Source of the DNA: GCA-003244245 sp050699635
GTDB lineage: Bacteria; Actinomycetota; Actinomycetes; Mycobacteriales; Pseudonocardiaceae
Assembly: GCA_050699635.1 (NCBI GenBank)
Contig: JBOHFK010000003.1
Location: 50,496-114,495, forward strand
DNA: 64,000 nt
Direction: 5' to 3'
How positions within the stretch are numbered: the first letter of the stretch is position 1; each line of letters opens with the position of its first letter. Below the pieces are notes generated by a model. The model did no database searches. It had not been told where the DNA came from and saw only the letters and a list, made by a program, of their open reading frames with translations. The position numbers and the translations under genes were made by a program. Positions 26,572 to 35,263 of this stretch are shown here, one piece after another.

Positions 26572-29364
26572 TTATTCTGGTGGCACACGGGGTGACGGAC
26601 CCAGAGACTGAGCAGATGGTCGGGCCGGCAGGCTGTCGCTTCTCTCAGCGAGCCAGTCCTGGAGCCGAGCATGACGGAACTGATACACCGGCCCAACCGT
26701 CCGTAGAATGTTGCGGCTACGGGCGTCGTCAAGGAACCGCACCAGACGCACCGGCGCCTGGCCACGACGCCGCAGCTGCGCGCTCACCAGTGTGGTGGTC
26801 CATGTGGCCGATGACACCAACGCGGCTCCAAGCCCGATCTGCAACCCGACCGCAAGTCCGCTCACAGGCCCGTTGAGCCGCCAGATGAAAATACCGAACC
26901 CGACCCCGATCACGAGTCCTAGTCCTATCCCGAACCCGAACTCACGTCGCCACAATGATCGGGGATCGACTGGACGGGTGGCATCCGGTGACGGCCGTCC
27001 AAGGCCGACAAGAAGCATGGTCAGCAACCCGGTCACGAGCCCAACGACGAGCCCGTCCCGGGCTCCGAGCCCGATGCCAAAGATGGGCACTCTCCCGATC
27101 CGAACTTTGGAGCCGTCGATTAGCCCAGTTACAAGTCCACTCCCGAGCCCGACGATGAGATCGGTTCGCAGGTCGGTTTTGGTCCACCGTGGCCGGCTCA
27201 GCTGCCGAGGACGTCGTCCCCCGAGCCCCACAACGAGCACGAACACGGGTCCCCACACGAAACCGACGGCAAGATCAATCACCAGCCCAACGATGAGGAC
27301 TGTTCGCAGGTCCGTCTTGCTCCACAGCAACCGACCCGACTGTGGAGGAATTCGGCCTCCGAGCCCTGCCGCGAACCCATATCCGAGCCCGACAATTGTC
27401 CCCATGAGAAGCCCGGACGCAAGCCCGAATACCGCCCCGAGCACGAGTGCGTCTTTAAGTCCGGTCAGGAGCCCCACCACGAGTCCGAGGATAAGCCCGA
27501 ACGTGAGCCCGGCGGGGAGATGAGTTCGGTTCCTAACTCTGTTCCATGGTCCCTGGAGTCCAGCTACGAGCACGAATCCGAGACCGATCACGAGCCCGTG
27601 CATGAGCCCGTCACCAATCCCAACGATGATTCCGTTTCCAAGTCCATCCCTGAATTCCACACTGAAGTGGCCACGCGCAAAGTCCAAATGGAGTCCTTTT
27701 ATGCCTGTGCCGATCCCGCCAATAAAACCGATGGCGAATCCGACGATGAGGCATGTTCGGGTTACAGCCTCACTCCACCCTATCTGACCTGGCGACGTGA
27801 GAGGTCTCTTATTGAGCATGGACACGAGTCCGTAGCCAAGCCCGATCAGAAGTGCGTATATCGGCCCATACACGAGTCCGACCGTAAATCCTGCGATGAC
27901 TTTTACCCATAAGTCCGCTCGTGGGCCGAATTCGCCCATGAATCCGTTCCCCAGCCCGGACGCGATCGGATACGTGAGGCATAATAGCCAGGTGGTGAAC
28001 AGAGCGCGTGGCCACACCGAAATCCGGCGCGGAACCTGCCACCAGGCGAAGTCTCGTGTTTCCTCATCGTTCATATCTCGGGCCAGGCGTCCAAGCCATC
28101 TCTGAGCCTGATCAACGGTGTACGATGAACCAGTTCGACCAGGGCTTAGGGCATAGGCGGCAGGGAGCGACTGGGCAAGGAGATGGTTCTCAATGGTTTC
28201 TCGAGTCGCGAACTGATCATTGTCGCTGGCGGTGAGTTCAACCACCCGATCACCAGCACAATAGATGTCTCGGACCAGGGTGAGCATCAATGGGGTTTCC
28301 AACGCTTGCGCCAACGCACTACCGGGGTGTTTATTGAGATGATTGACTACGCGTTGCCACGGCTCGGGAAGCGGGCTGACCTGGCAACTTTCCAGATATT
28401 CCGCAGCCTGCTCGGGTCCGACCGGGCAAAGTTCAAGAGCCGCTGCCCCCTGCAGGTGATGACCACCGTCACTGACCGCTTTGGCCAGCTCCTCGCTACG
28501 AGTGAGCACGACCAACCGGAAGGTGGCCTGCTCGTTCAGCGCACGCAGCGCCACCTGGTGGAGCGGCTCGGGCATCTCGTCCAATCCGTCGAGGATTACC
28601 GCCAAGTAACCACCCTCGATCAGGCGAACCGCCATGTCTCGGCCGTATGCGGAGGCGCGCAACAAGTCGTTGTCGCGACTGAGCCGGAAGGCCAGCCAGT
28701 CCTTGAAGGACTGATCACCACTCGGATCCCAACCATGGACGGTGAGCAGTACCGGCACCGGAACTCTCGCCCGATCCTTGATTGGCTTCACACTCGACCG
28801 ATGCTTGAGCGCATCAAGAACCAGCCGGATCGCCGCGCCAGTCTTGCCAGCACCCGGCGCACCGACGATCAGCACTCGGCCGGAGTCCAACCCACCGTAC
28901 ACCGCGAGAAGATCACCCAAGAAGCCAGAGCCCAGCTGCTCCACGGTGATCGCCGCCATGCCGGGCAATGGCGCGAACCGTGTCCCGCCCGCCCCTGCCA
29001 CAGCCTGCGTTACTGGGCCAGTCACTTGTCGGTATGACCATCGCCACCGCAGGTCAATTGGCGCTGACTTGAACCCGCGCTGGCCTGCCTCCGATTCCCA
29101 CAACCAGCGTAGTTGTTCGGCCAGTTCGTCCGCTGCGCGCTCCACCGGAAGCCACGCAGCCACCGGACGCCTGCGAGCCCATACCACGACATTGACCGCG
29201 AGCGGTACCAGCGACAGCAGGGAGACCAGCTGCGCGACGCTGGCTGCCGTATTCAGATCCTTAGCCCTGAGAACGAAACCCACCACGCCGAGCAGAACCG
29301 CAAGGCCAGCGAGGACGAGCCCAGCGAAGAACCATCGAGTCCTGAGCCGTACACGCCGCCGCAT
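26572..29364 (-). CDS. NACHT-type NTPase with a large repetitive membrane domain
   Basis: A 930-residue STAND-class protein. Two N-terminal membrane helices (residues about 11-33 and 43-62) precede the NTPase domain: Walker A GAPGAGKT at 168-175, Walker B YLAVILDGLDEMP at about 253-265, and a sensor-like VVLTRSEEL. From about residue 450 there is a long multi-spanning region built of Gly-rich helices with a recurring unit headed by (W)xKTDLRTxLIVGL, seen at least three times. The tail VYQFRHARLQDWLAER is the usual C-terminal motif of actinobacterial NACHT proteins. Such proteins are sensors or switches, some in phage defence; the trigger and effector here are unknown. It stands alone in the island. 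Confidence 0.82.
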   Translation of the reverse strand: MRRRVRLRTRWFFAGLVLAGLAVLLGVVGFVLRAKDLNTAASVAQLVSLLSLVPLAVNVVVWARRRPVAAWLPVERAADELAEQLRWLWESEAGQRGFKSAPIDLRWRWSYRQVTGPVTQAVAGAGGTRFAPLPGMAAITVEQLGSGFLGDLLAVYGGLDSGRVLIVGAPGAGKTGAAIRLVLDALKHRSSVKPIKDRARVPVPVLLTVHGWDPSGDQSFKDWLAFRLSRDNDLLRASAYGRDMAVRLIEGGYLAVILDGLDEMPEPLHQVALRALNEQATFRLVVLTRSEELAKAVSDGGHHLQGAAALELCPVGPEQAAEYLESCQVSPLPEPWQRVVNHLNKHPGSALAQALETPLMLTLVRDIYCAGDRVVELTASDNDQFATRETIENHLLAQSLPAAYALSPGRTGSSYTVDQAQRWLGRLARDMNDEETRDFAWWQVPRRISVWPRALFTTWLLCLTYPIASGLGNGFMGEFGPRADLWVKVIAGFTVGLVYGPIYALLIGLGYGLVSMLNKRPLTSPGQIGWSEAVTRTCLIVGFAIGFIGGIGTGIKGLHLDFARGHFSVEFRDGLGNGIIVGIGDGLMHGLVIGLGFVLVAGLQGPWNRVRNRTHLPAGLTFGLILGLVVGLLTGLKDALVLGAVFGLASGLLMGTIVGLGYGFAAGLGGRIPPQSGRLLWSKTDLRTVLIVGLVIDLAVGFVWGPVFVLVVGLGGRRPRQLSRPRWTKTDLRTDLIVGLGSGLVTGLIDGSKVRIGRVPIFGIGLGARDGLVVGLVTGLLTMLLVGLGRPSPDATRPVDPRSLWRREFGFGIGLGLVIGVGFGIFIWRLNGPVSGLAVGLQIGLGAALVSSATWTTTLVSAQLRRRGQAPVRLVRFLDDARSRNILRTVGPVYQFRHARLQDWLAERSDSLPARPSAQSLGPSPRVPPE

Positions 29365-29389
29365 CTGGTCATCCTGCCTTACTCCCTAG

Positions 29390-30031
29390 ATGAGTGGTTC
29401 ACGACCGAGCATCACCTCGCCAGCGGAAGGACCAAGAACAGCAATGATGAGCGGCAGGCCAAGGGGTTCCGGACGGTCAACCGCTATGTCATCCGGTCGA
29501 GACGGATCATCTACCGTGTCCTGTACAGCTCGAGGATCGGGATCAGCGCGGACAAATCAACCGAGCGGGTTCCTCTCCGCGGCGGTCTTCGAGAACCGCA
29601 TCCTCAAGACCTCCGAGGGAAGCCTCATCTCCGACGACTGCAAGAACCTCAAGTCTGGTGTCTCTGGCACGGTCGCCATCAGGTGCGAACGCGACGAGAA
29701 TGCGCATGCCCTCGCGGAGATCAGTTCGACGGAAGGCGCGATCGGCTACGTCGACGCTCCGCCGACCAATCCGCAGCGGAAGAACCGCAGCGCGTCCTCA
29801 TTCAGTTGGACGACGTATACCCGGACATCAGGGAACATCTACCGCGAACGCGAAAAGGGCTACCCGTTCTGGGCGGTCGAGTACATCTACACGGAGGGGA
29901 CCCCTAAGGACGGCACGCGGCTGAAGACCTTCCTGAAGTACCTGTCCAGCGGCGCGGGTGGCACGTTGATCCAGGCCGCCGGTTACACGCCTTGTGTGAA
30001 CTCGGACGGCAGCTACCACCCTTGCGACTGA
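29390..30031 (+). pseudogene. PstS-like substrate-binding protein, C-terminal remnant
   Basis: The last 150 codons or so are coherent: VFENRILKTSEGS, a cysteine pair region DDCKNLKSGVSGTVAIRC, AIGYVDAPP, then YPFWAVEYIYTEGTP and GTRLKTFLKYLSSGAG, ending NSDGSYHPCD. This matches the second lobe of phosphate-type periplasmic/extracellular binding proteins. The first 60 codons of the open frame are Ser/Arg/Gly-rich and unlike the family, the N-terminal lobe and the signal peptide are missing, and fragments in other frames upstream suggest shifts. Probably inactive. Confidence 0.6.
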
Positions 30032-30063
30032 CGGATCGGTCAGGTCCTCTGGACGTGTGTCGC

Positions 30064-33000
30064 TCAGGCGTTGAAATACTTGGCTTCCGGGTGGTGGGCG
30101 ACGATGGCGTCGGTGGACTGCTCGGGGTGCAGCTGAAACTCCTCGGACAGCGTCACCCCGATCCGATCCGGTCGCAGCAGGGCGACGATCTTCGCGCGAT
30201 CCTCGAGTTCTGGGCAGGCCCCGTAACCCAGTGAGTACCGGGCCCCCCGGTATCCGAGTTTGAAGAGCTCCTCCACCTCAGCCGGGTCCTCCTCGGCGAC
30301 CGCTGCCCCGGAGGAAAATCGCAGCTCCTCCCGGATCCGCCGGTGCCAGTATTCCGCCAAGGCCTCGGTCAGCTGCACGCCCAGGCCGTGCACCTCGAGG
30401 TAGTCCCGATAGGCGTCCTTGGCGAACAGCTCAGCCGCGTAGTCGGCGATCGCCTGACCCATCGTCACCAGGTGCAACGGCAGCACATCGACCTCACCAG
30501 CACCCAGCGCTGCCTGCTGTGGCCGGTAGAAGTCGGCCAGGCACAGCCGGCGATCCCGGCGCTGGCGGGGAAAGGTGAAGCGGAACTGCTCGGCGGCGTC
30601 CGGCCGGGGCTCGGTGAGCACAATGAGGGCGTCGCCGTCGGCGACCGCCGGGAAGTACCCGTAGACCACCGCCGCGTGCGCGAGCACCCCCTCCGTGGTC
30701 AGCCGGTCCAACCAGTAGCGCAGCCGGGGCCGCCCCTCGGTCTCCACCAACTCCTCGTAGGAGGGGCCGTCCTTGCTCCGGGACCCACGCAGGCCCCACT
30801 GGCCCAGAAAGGTGGCCCGCTCGTCGAGCATGGCGGAGAACTCGGCCACCGGAATGCCCTTGACCACCCGGGAGCCCCAGAACGGCGGAACCGGGATCGG
30901 CACGTCGGTGGCGACGTCGGAGCGCGCCGGTACCGGTTCTTCGGTGCCGGTCTCCCGGGCCCGGCGCGCGTGCGCGATCCGCAGCGACCGCTCCCTGCGG
31001 GCCTTGCGCTCGGCCGCTTTGGCGTCCTCCCTCGGGTCGGCGACGACGGTCCCACCCCGCTTCCGCGTCATGATCGAATCCATCAGCCGCAGACCCTCGA
31101 AGGCGTCCCGGGCGTAACGGACCTCCCCGGCGTAGAGCTCCGCGAGGTCGTTCTCAACGTAGGCGCGGGTCAGCGCGGCGCCACCGAGCAACACCGGGGT
31201 GCCCGACAGTCCCCGGGAGTTCATCTCCTGCAGGTTCTCCTTCATGATCACCGTGGACTTGACGAGCAGTCCCGACATCCCGATGGCGTCCGCGTGGTGG
31301 TCTTCGGCGGCCTGCAGGATCGTGCTGATCGGCTGCTTGATGCCGAGGTTGATCACCTCGTAGCCGTTGTTGGACAGGATGATGTCGACCAGGTTCTTGC
31401 CGATGTCATGGACGTCACCCTTGACGGTCGCCAGCACCAGCCGACCCCTGGTATCGCCGTCGGAGCGCTCCATATGGGGCTCGAGGTGCGCCACGGATGC
31501 CTTCATCACCTCGGCCGACTGCAGCACGAACGGCAGCTGCATCTGGCCCGAGCCGAACAGCTCACCCACGGTCCGCATGCCCGACAGCAGGGTGTCGTTG
31601 ATGATCTGTAGCGCGGGCCGCTGCTCCAGGGCGACGTCCAGGTCATCGGCCAGCCCGTTGCGGTCCCCGTCGACGATCCGCCGCTCCAACCGTTCGAACA
31701 GCGGCAGCGCGGCCAGCTCGGCCGCCCGGGATTGCCTCGTCGACGACGTCGTGACGCCGTCGAACAGCGACATCAGCTCCTGAAGCGGGTCGTAATCCTC
31801 GCGCCGCCGGTCGTAGACCAGATCGAGTGCCACGGCGCGCTGCCCGTCCGGGATCCGGGCCATCGGGACGATCTTCGACGCGTGCACGATCGCGGTGTCC
31901 AATCCGGCCTGCACGCACTCGTGCAGGAAGACCGAGTTGAGCACCTGGCGGGCTGCCGGGTTGAGACCGAAGGACACGTTGGACACCCCGAGGGTGGTCT
32001 GCACCTCCGGGTAGCGGCGTTTGATCTCGCGGATCGCCTCGATGGTCTCCAGCGCATCCCGTCGCGTCTCCTCCTGGCCGGTGGAGACGGGGAAGGTGAG
32101 GCAGTCGACGATGACGTCACAGGTGCGCATGCCCCAGTTCGCGGTCAGGTCATCGATCAGCCTTGACGCCACCCGCACCTTCCACTCCGCGGTGCGGGCT
32201 TGCCCCTCCTCGTCGATGCACATCACTACGACAGCCGCGCCGTGTTCGCGGATCAGCGTCATGGCGCGCTGGTACCGCGAATCGGGCCCGTCGCCATCCT
32301 CGTAGTTCACCGAGTTGACCACACACCGCCCGCCGAAGCATTCCAGACCGGCGCGCAGCACCGCGGGCTCGGTGGAGTCCAGCATCACCGGCAGCGTCGA
32401 CGCGGTGGCCAGCCGCCCGGCCAGCTCGGCCATGTCGACGGCGCCGTCGCGGCCGACGTAGTCCACGCACAGGTCGATCAGGTGCGCGCCGTCCCGAGTC
32501 TGTGCGCGAGCGATCTGCACGCAGTCCTCGAGGCGCCCGGCGAGCATGGCGTCGCGGAACGCCTTCGATCCGTTCGCGTTGGTCCGCTCGCCGACCATCA
32601 GCACGCTGGCGTCCTGGCGAAACGGCACCGCCGAGTAGAGCGACGACACCCCGGGTTCGGGTCGCGGCCGCCGGCGGCCGGGTTGCAGGTCGGCCATCGC
32701 CTGCACCACCGCCGTGATGTGCTCCCGGGTTGTGCCGCAGCAACCACCGACCAGCCGGACCCCGAACTCGGTGACGAAGCCGGTCAGCGCGGTGGCCAGC
32801 TCATCGGGGGTCAGCGGGTAGACCGCCCCTGTTGTGCCGAGCTCGGGCAGCCCCGCGTTGGGCATCACCGACAGCGGGATCCGGGAGTATTTGGCCAGTT
32901 GCCGCAGATGCTCACTCATCTCGGCCGGTCCGGTGGCGCAGTTCAATCCGATCAGGTCGATGCCCAGCGGTTCCAGCGCGGTGAGTGCCGCGCCGATCTC

Positions 33001-33609
33001 GGTTCCCAGCAGCATCGTCCCAGTGGTCTCCACTGTGACCTGAGTAATGATCGGCACATGCCGTCCCTCGGCGACCATGGCGCGGCGGGCGGCGATCACC
33101 GCTGCCTTGCACTGCAGCAGATCCTGGCTGGTCTCCACCAACACGGCGTCGGCTCCGCCGGCGAGCAAGCCACGGACCTGCTCGCAATAGGCGTCCCGCA
33201 GCTCGGCAAAACTGATGTGACCCAAGGTGGGCAGCTTGGTGCCCGGGCCGACGGAACCGAGCACGAACCGCTGCCGGTCTGCTTCAGCGAACTCGTCAGC
33301 CACCTCGCGGGCCAGTACCGTACCCGCCTCGGCAAGTTCCCGGATCCGGTCGCCGATGCCGTACTCAGCGAGATTGGCCAGATTGGCGCCGAAGGTGTTG
33401 GACTCCACCGCGTCGGCTCCCGCTTCCAGGTAGCCACGGTGCACCGCGCGGACGACCTCGGGACGGGTGATGTTGAGGATCTCGTTGCAACCCTCCAGCC
33501 CGGCGAAGTCATCCAAACTCAGCGGCACGGACTGCAACATCGTGCCCATCGCCCCATCAGCGACCAGAACACGTTGCGTCAGGACGTCGAGCAGCGATGA
33601 CAGTGCCAT
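30064..33609 (-). CDS. metH: Cobalamin-dependent methionine synthase
   Basis: A 1181-residue enzyme that moves a methyl group from methyl-tetrahydrofolate to homocysteine through B12. Domains in order: homocysteine/zinc domain (Cys224 in GLNCATGP and C290-C291 in GGCCGTT), pterin domain (MVGERTNANGS at about 338 to 600), B12 cap and Rossmann domain with DVHDIG at 732-737 (His734 is the cobalt ligand), and the C-terminal reactivation domain that binds SAM (about 900-1181). ATG 33609. The 5' gap to the divergent PAC2 gene is only 83 bases, too short for a cobalamin riboswitch. Confidence 0.97.
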   Translation of the reverse strand: MALSSLLDVLTQRVLVADGAMGTMLQSVPLSLDDFAGLEGCNEILNITRPEVVRAVHRGYLEAGADAVESNTFGANLANLAEYGIGDRIRELAEAGTVLAREVADEFAEADRQRFVLGSVGPGTKLPTLGHISFAELRDAYCEQVRGLLAGGADAVLVETSQDLLQCKAAVIAARRAMVAEGRHVPIITQVTVETTGTMLLGTEIGAALTALEPLGIDLIGLNCATGPAEMSEHLRQLAKYSRIPLSVMPNAGLPELGTTGAVYPLTPDELATALTGFVTEFGVRLVGGCCGTTREHITAVVQAMADLQPGRRRPRPEPGVSSLYSAVPFRQDASVLMVGERTNANGSKAFRDAMLAGRLEDCVQIARAQTRDGAHLIDLCVDYVGRDGAVDMAELAGRLATASTLPVMLDSTEPAVLRAGLECFGGRCVVNSVNYEDGDGPDSRYQRAMTLIREHGAAVVVMCIDEEGQARTAEWKVRVASRLIDDLTANWGMRTCDVIVDCLTFPVSTGQEETRRDALETIEAIREIKRRYPEVQTTLGVSNVSFGLNPAARQVLNSVFLHECVQAGLDTAIVHASKIVPMARIPDGQRAVALDLVYDRRREDYDPLQELMSLFDGVTTSSTRQSRAAELAALPLFERLERRIVDGDRNGLADDLDVALEQRPALQIINDTLLSGMRTVGELFGSGQMQLPFVLQSAEVMKASVAHLEPHMERSDGDTRGRLVLATVKGDVHDIGKNLVDIILSNNGYEVINLGIKQPISTILQAAEDHHADAIGMSGLLVKSTVIMKENLQEMNSRGLSGTPVLLGGAALTRAYVENDLAELYAGEVRYARDAFEGLRLMDSIMTRKRGGTVVADPREDAKAAERKARRERSLRIAHARRARETGTEEPVPARSDVATDVPIPVPPFWGSRVVKGIPVAEFSAMLDERATFLGQWGLRGSRSKDGPSYEELVETEGRPRLRYWLDRLTTEGVLAHAAVVYGYFPAVADGDALIVLTEPRPDAAEQFRFTFPRQRRDRRLCLADFYRPQQAALGAGEVDVLPLHLVTMGQAIADYAAELFAKDAYRDYLEVHGLGVQLTEALAEYWHRRIREELRFSSGAAVAEEDPAEVEELFKLGYRGARYSLGYGACPELEDRAKIVALLRPDRIGVTLSEEFQLHPEQSTDAIVAHHPEAKYFNA

Positions 33610-33692
33610 GAGATGCAGCGTAGATGAGCGGTTTCGGGCCCTCCCGGTATCGCGGCACGGCCACCGGAACCCAAGAGCCGTAGGCTAGCCCG

Positions 33693-34610
33693 GTGACCTA
33701 TCCGGACCGCTCCGGCAGCGACTCGGCCGACCGCCGATCGCCGCTGCCCCAGCTCACCTCGCCGGTGCTGGTGGCCGCGTTCGAGGGCTGGAATGACGCC
33801 GGGGACGCCGCGAGCACGGCCATCGAGCACCTGCAGCTGAGCTGGGATGCGACACCGCTGGCCGAGCTCGACCCCGAGGACTACTACGACTTCCAGGTCA
33901 CCAGGCCGACCACCAAGCTGATCGACGGGATCACCCGGCGGATTGACTGGCCCACCACCCGCCTGTCAGTGTGCCGGCCGCCCGGCGCCGACTACGACGT
34001 GGTGCTGGTGCACGGTATCGAGCCGAACATGCGCTGGCGGTCGTTCTGCAATGAGTTGCTGGGCTACGTCATGGATCTCGGAATCACCAGCGTGGTAACC
34101 CTGGGCGCGCTGCTCGCCGATACTCCGCACACCCGGCCGGTGCCGGTCACCGGCACTTCCTACGACGCCACTTCAGCCGCCCGGTTCCAGCTGGAGCGGT
34201 CCAAGTATGAGGGCCCCACGGGGATCGTGGGGGTCTTCCAAGATGCCTGCGTGCAGGCCGGGGTGCCGGCCATCTCGTTCTGGGCCGCCGTGCCGCATTA
34301 CGTCTCCGCGCCGCCCTCCCCGAAGGCCACGCTCGCCCTGCTGCACCGGGTGGAGGAGGTGCTCGACCTCGAGGTCCCGCTCGGTGGGCTGCCCGAGGAG
34401 TCCGAGGAGTGGGAGGCGACCGTCAGCGAGATGGCCGACGAGGACGACGAGGTCGCCAGCTACGTGCGTGCCCTGGAGGAGCGCGGTGACACCGACCTCA
34501 CCTTGCACGAGGCCAGTGGGGACGCGATCGCTGCGGATTTCGAGCGCTACCTGCGCCGCCGCCGCCCCGGCGGCACTTCCGGGCCCCGCGGACCCCGGGA
34601 CGGCCGTTAG
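33693..34610 (+). CDS. PAC2 family protein
   Basis: A 305-residue protein of the PAC2 (proteasome assembly chaperone-like) family, orthologue-like to Rv2125. Its core reads SPVLVAAFEGWNDAGDAASTAIEHL, then VVTLGALLADTPHTRPVPVTGTS and GIVGVFQDACVQAGVPAISFWAAVPHYVS. The function in bacteria is unsettled. Start is GTG 33693. A -10-like TAGGCT at 33681-33686 lies so close that the message is probably leaderless. Divergent from metH, as in mycobacteria. Confidence 0.92.
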   Translation: MTYPDRSGSDSADRRSPLPQLTSPVLVAAFEGWNDAGDAASTAIEHLQLSWDATPLAELDPEDYYDFQVTRPTTKLIDGITRRIDWPTTRLSVCRPPGADYDVVLVHGIEPNMRWRSFCNELLGYVMDLGITSVVTLGALLADTPHTRPVPVTGTSYDATSAARFQLERSKYEGPTGIVGVFQDACVQAGVPAISFWAAVPHYVSAPPSPKATLALLHRVEEVLDLEVPLGGLPEESEEWEATVSEMADEDDEVASYVRALEERGDTDLTLHEASGDAIAADFERYLRRRRPGGTSGPRGPRDGR

Positions 34611-34756
34611 CCAGCGGCGGATAGATGTTTGGATGCGAGCGGTGCGGGCGCCGTCGATGGTGGCTAGTCGCAGCAGCTGCCGGGCCGGCAGTGGCGGCTC
34701 GCACAATGAGGAAGTCCGTGCGGGCAGCGACGGCATCGACTGCGAGAATGTATCCC

Positions 34757-34770
34757 CACATCGCGATGTG
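34757..34770. promoter_or_regulatory. Perfect 14-bp palindrome upstream of peptide gene 1
   Basis: cacatcgcgatgtg reads the same on both strands. It lies 224 bases before the peptide start, in the intergenic DNA after the PAC2 gene. It could be a dimeric regulator site. No second copy was found in the window. Confidence 0.35.
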
Positions 34771-34803
34771 ATGTCTCACACACTCGACTCAAATAGCACA
34801 ATT

Positions 34804-34873
34804 GACCGAATCGCCCCTTCTGGGCGAATCAGATCAGCAATGACTACTTAAGTATTGATAACGACTACTTAAG
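34804..34873 (+). promoter_or_regulatory. Shared upstream element and direct repeat before peptide gene 1
   Basis: Positions 34804-34830 match 38912-38938 upstream of peptide gene 2 at 23 of 27 bases. The core is a near-perfect inverted repeat (GAATCGCCC / GGGCGAATC, one mismatch). Just downstream, gactacttaag occurs twice (34842-34852 and 34863-34873), 21 bp apart, which is about two helical turns and fits a site for a regulator that binds one face of the DNA. The stretch from here to the gene is unusually AT-rich. Confidence 0.45.
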
Positions 34874-34993
34874 CATCATCGAATTTCACCCGAATAATGA
34901 TACATTGCAATACCCACCGTGCACTTCTGCTTCGATGAGTGGTCATTGTGAAGCAAATAACGAAAATTTCGGTTGACCTGCTAGGAGGAATCG

Positions 34994-35227
34994 ATGCCTG
35001 AACAACTGAGCCTCACTGAGGTCGAGTCGCAGGCGGTGGAGCTGCTTCCGGCCCGCACTGTGTTATCACTGCTCGCCGTGCCACCACACGGCGGTAGCGA
35101 CGGCAGCAGCACCCCAGGCCGTGGCAAGAATATCTTCCCCGGTGGTGCGTTCTGCACGATCTATGCGTGCAACGCTACTAGCGGCGGAGCTACTAGCGGT
35201 ACTGGCGGCGCCCCGGGTAGTCCCTGA
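34994..35227 (+). CDS. LPART-leader Gly-rich peptide 1 (orphan precursor)
   Basis: A 77-residue peptide with the leader MPEQLSLTEVESQAVELLPA + RTVLSLL shared by all four members. The tail has GGSDGSSTPGRGKN, then a short hydrophobic core FPGGAFCTIYACNA with two cysteines four residues apart, then GGATSGTGGAPGSP. It is the only member with cysteines. AGGAGG (34983-34988) stands 5 bases before the ATG. There is no signal peptide. No protease gene is adjacent; it must rely on the cassette proteases 9-14 kb away if it is processed. It is convergent with a pyrophosphatase-like gene. The family name is not known to me. Confidence 0.78.
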   Translation: MPEQLSLTEVESQAVELLPARTVLSLLAVPPHGGSDGSSTPGRGKNIFPGGAFCTIYACNATSGGATSGTGGAPGSP

Positions 35228-35263
35228 CCAAGCGGGTGGCCTGGCCTCTGGGTGGAGATAAAC

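Noticed and set aside
26580..29390. Several plus-strand frames opposite the NACHT gene
   Set aside because: They are Ser/Pro/Thr repeats produced by reading the Gly-rich membrane codons on the other strand.
33610..33692. Cobalamin riboswitch upstream of metH
   Set aside because: Only 83 bases separate metH from the divergent PAC2 gene and no B12-box was seen.
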